Assembly (NCBI GenBank): GCA_028874915.1
Contig: JAPPHA010000072.1
Location: forward strand, 38,892-102,891
Direction: 5' to 3'
From: Paracoccaceae bacterium
GTDB lineage: Bacteria > Pseudomonadota > Alphaproteobacteria > Rhodobacterales > Rhodobacteraceae
Length of the DNA stretch: 64,000 nucleotides
The translations under genes were made by a program, and so were the position numbers. Numbering within the stretch: position 1 is the stretch's first letter; every line of letters starts with the position of its first letter. Shown here one piece after another: positions 63,198-64,000 of the stretch. The notes under the pieces were generated by a model. The model did no database searches. It was not told the origin of the DNA and saw only the letters and a program-made list of their open reading frames with translations.

Positions 63198-63920
63198 TCA
63201 TGCCCGGTGCCCCAGGTAGACCTCGCGGGCACGCGGGTCGGCCGCAATGGCCTCCATCGTGTCCTCCATGAGAATCCGGCCTTCGTGAAACAGCGTGACC
63301 GTCTCCGAAATCATTCGGACAAACCGCATGTCGTGCTCCACCACGATCAGGGCCGCATTCTCGTTGATGGCGCGAATGAGCTCTGCTGTGCGTTCCGTCT
63401 CCTCATGCGTCATGCCCGCAGTCGGTTCGTCGAGAAGCACGAGCCAGGGCTCGGCCGCCGCTACAATCCCGAGTTCGACCCATTGGCGTTCGCCGTGGGC
63501 GAGTTGTCCGACGACGCGCGTCCGGATACGGCCGAGGTCGATTCGGGCAATCGTTTCCTCGGTCAGGGACCGGGCCCGTGCCGGCCCGTGCCAGCGCCGG
63601 GCGGAAAGCCCGATGTTCTCCTCGACCGTGAGTCCGTCAAAGACGCTTGGCACCTGGGTCTTGATTCCGACGCCGAGGGCGGCGATCTCGTGGGGCTCGA
63701 GTCCGGCCACATGGACCTCGCGAATCACTATATCGCCGGCGCTCGGGCGGAGTTGCCCCGTGAGGCACTTGAAAAACGTCGACTTGCCGGCACCATTCGG
63801 GCCGATCAGGCAGCGGAGCTCCCTCTCGCACAGTGTGAAGTCCACGCGGTCCACGGCCCGCACACCGCCGAAATGCATCGAGAGTGCACGGGTCTCCAGG
63901 ACGATGTCTCCCGTCCTCAT
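63198..63920 (-). CDS. Urea/branched-chain amino acid-type ABC ATPase (UrtD/LivG-like)
   Basis: This is the second ATPase of a Urt/Liv-type importer. Family start: LETRALSMHFGGVRAVDRVDFTL. Walker A is GPNGAGKSTFFKCLTGQLRP. VGIKTQVPSVFDGLTVEENI is diagnostic for the UrtD group, as is the signature variant LAHGERQWVELGI. Walker B is WLVLLDEPTAGM and the switch is LIVVEHDMRFV. It has 240 residues from the ATG at 63920, about 25 bases shorter than LivG-type ATPases with their extra insert. A TGA followed 11 bases later by the next GTG shows coupling to the UrtE-like gene. Binding protein and permease genes probably lie beyond the right edge, although the A+T-rich 80 bases upstream could also contain a promoter. 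Confidence 0.93.
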   Translation of the reverse strand: MRTGDIVLETRALSMHFGGVRAVDRVDFTLCERELRCLIGPNGAGKSTFFKCLTGQLRPSAGDIVIREVHVAGLEPHEIAALGVGIKTQVPSVFDGLTVEENIGLSARRWHGPARARSLTEETIARIDLGRIRTRVVGQLAHGERQWVELGIVAAAEPWLVLLDEPTAGMTHEETERTAELIRAINENAALIVVEHDMRFVRMISETVTLFHEGRILMEDTMEAIAADPRAREVYLGHRA

Positions 63921-64000
63921 CCCTCGCGCCCCCGGGTTCGGGCCGTTAACCCATGTTTAACGCGCACAAAAAAAGATGATTGTTTTTCAGTGGCATGTGC
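63921..64000. other. Upstream of UrtD-like gene, right edge
   Basis: On the minus strand this short A+T-rich segment, with a run of seven A residues (plus strand) and GTTAAAC/GTTAAC elements, precedes the ATG after GCGAGGG. It could be a promoter or the inter-gene spacer of a longer operon. The window ends here. Confidence 0.35.

Noticed and set aside
1..64000. CRISPR array, prophage or insertion sequence
   Set aside because: No regularly spaced short repeats, no transposase or integrase frame, and no phage structural genes were found. The only repeats are the DMT 3' end and the permease half.

Overview
The window is GC-rich and densely coding, with the gene content of an alphaproteobacterium. 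Markers are an alphaproteobacterial-type GPP34 relic, mlaA/mlaC-like genes, cobU next to an alpha-ribazole-phosphatase-like gene, a SH3 protein divergent from a 2-hydroxyacid dehydrogenase, taurine-dioxygenase and dimethylglycine-dehydrogenase-like catabolic genes, and frequent ATGA start/stop overlaps. A free-living or host-associated Rhodospirillales-like heterotroph is my inference; there is no rRNA or other phylogenetic marker. No tRNA, rRNA, CRISPR array, transposase or integrase was seen.

Layout. (1) 1-8.4 kb is an accessory block: a cytosolic sulfatase, a SsuABC/TauABC-type ABC transporter and a phytanoyl-CoA-dioxygenase-like enzyme. It is bounded by two diverged direct copies of the 3' end of a DMT-transporter gene (about 1-215 and 8307-8530), and it contains a decayed second copy of its own permease 3' half (about 7692-8062). 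(2) 8.4-16.6 kb, all on the minus strand: an acyl-CoA cassette (acyl-CoA dehydrogenase, ADP-forming acyl-CoA ligase, crotonase, DMT transporter), then a sterol-desaturase-like hydroxylase, a class II aldolase and an orphan ArdC antirestriction-type protein. (3) 17-29.8 kb: a methyltransferase, a DUF898/M48 protease pair, a class A penicillin-binding protein, mlaA-mlaC, RidA, a glycerophosphodiesterase, pterin dehydratase, MscS, a peroxiredoxin, a ferredoxin-reductase-like flavoprotein and rsmD. (4) 29.8-38 kb: a GH2 glycosidase, gshB, a divergent cobU/phosphatase pair, and a tightly overlapping run coaBC-dut-moeB-like, followed by a MOSC protein. (5) 38-51.8 kb: oxidative and degradative enzymes (TauD-like dioxygenase, 2-hydroxyacid dehydrogenase, MDR oxidoreductase, M3 peptidase, DMGDH-like oxidoreductase), a GPP34 pseudogene, and an overlapping threonine dehydratase / hydrolase / HAD operon. 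(6) 51.9-56.4 kb: a partial histidine-utilisation locus, hutF divergent from hutI-hutH. (7) 57-64 kb: an ArsR/GST divergent pair with a perfect operator palindrome, then an AMP-forming acyl-CoA ligase, an amidase and two Urt/Liv-type ABC ATPases that run towards the right edge.

Functional picture. The window is dominated by small catabolic cassettes for scavenging organic sulfur, nitrogen and acyl compounds: transporter plus one or two hydrolytic or oxidative enzymes, feeding acyl-CoA and amino-acid catabolism. Housekeeping genes for CoA, dUTP, glutathione, cobamide and cell envelope are set among them. Several relics (DMT 3' end, permease half, GPP34) and gene-poor stretches of 0.3-1.2 kb suggest ongoing gene decay.
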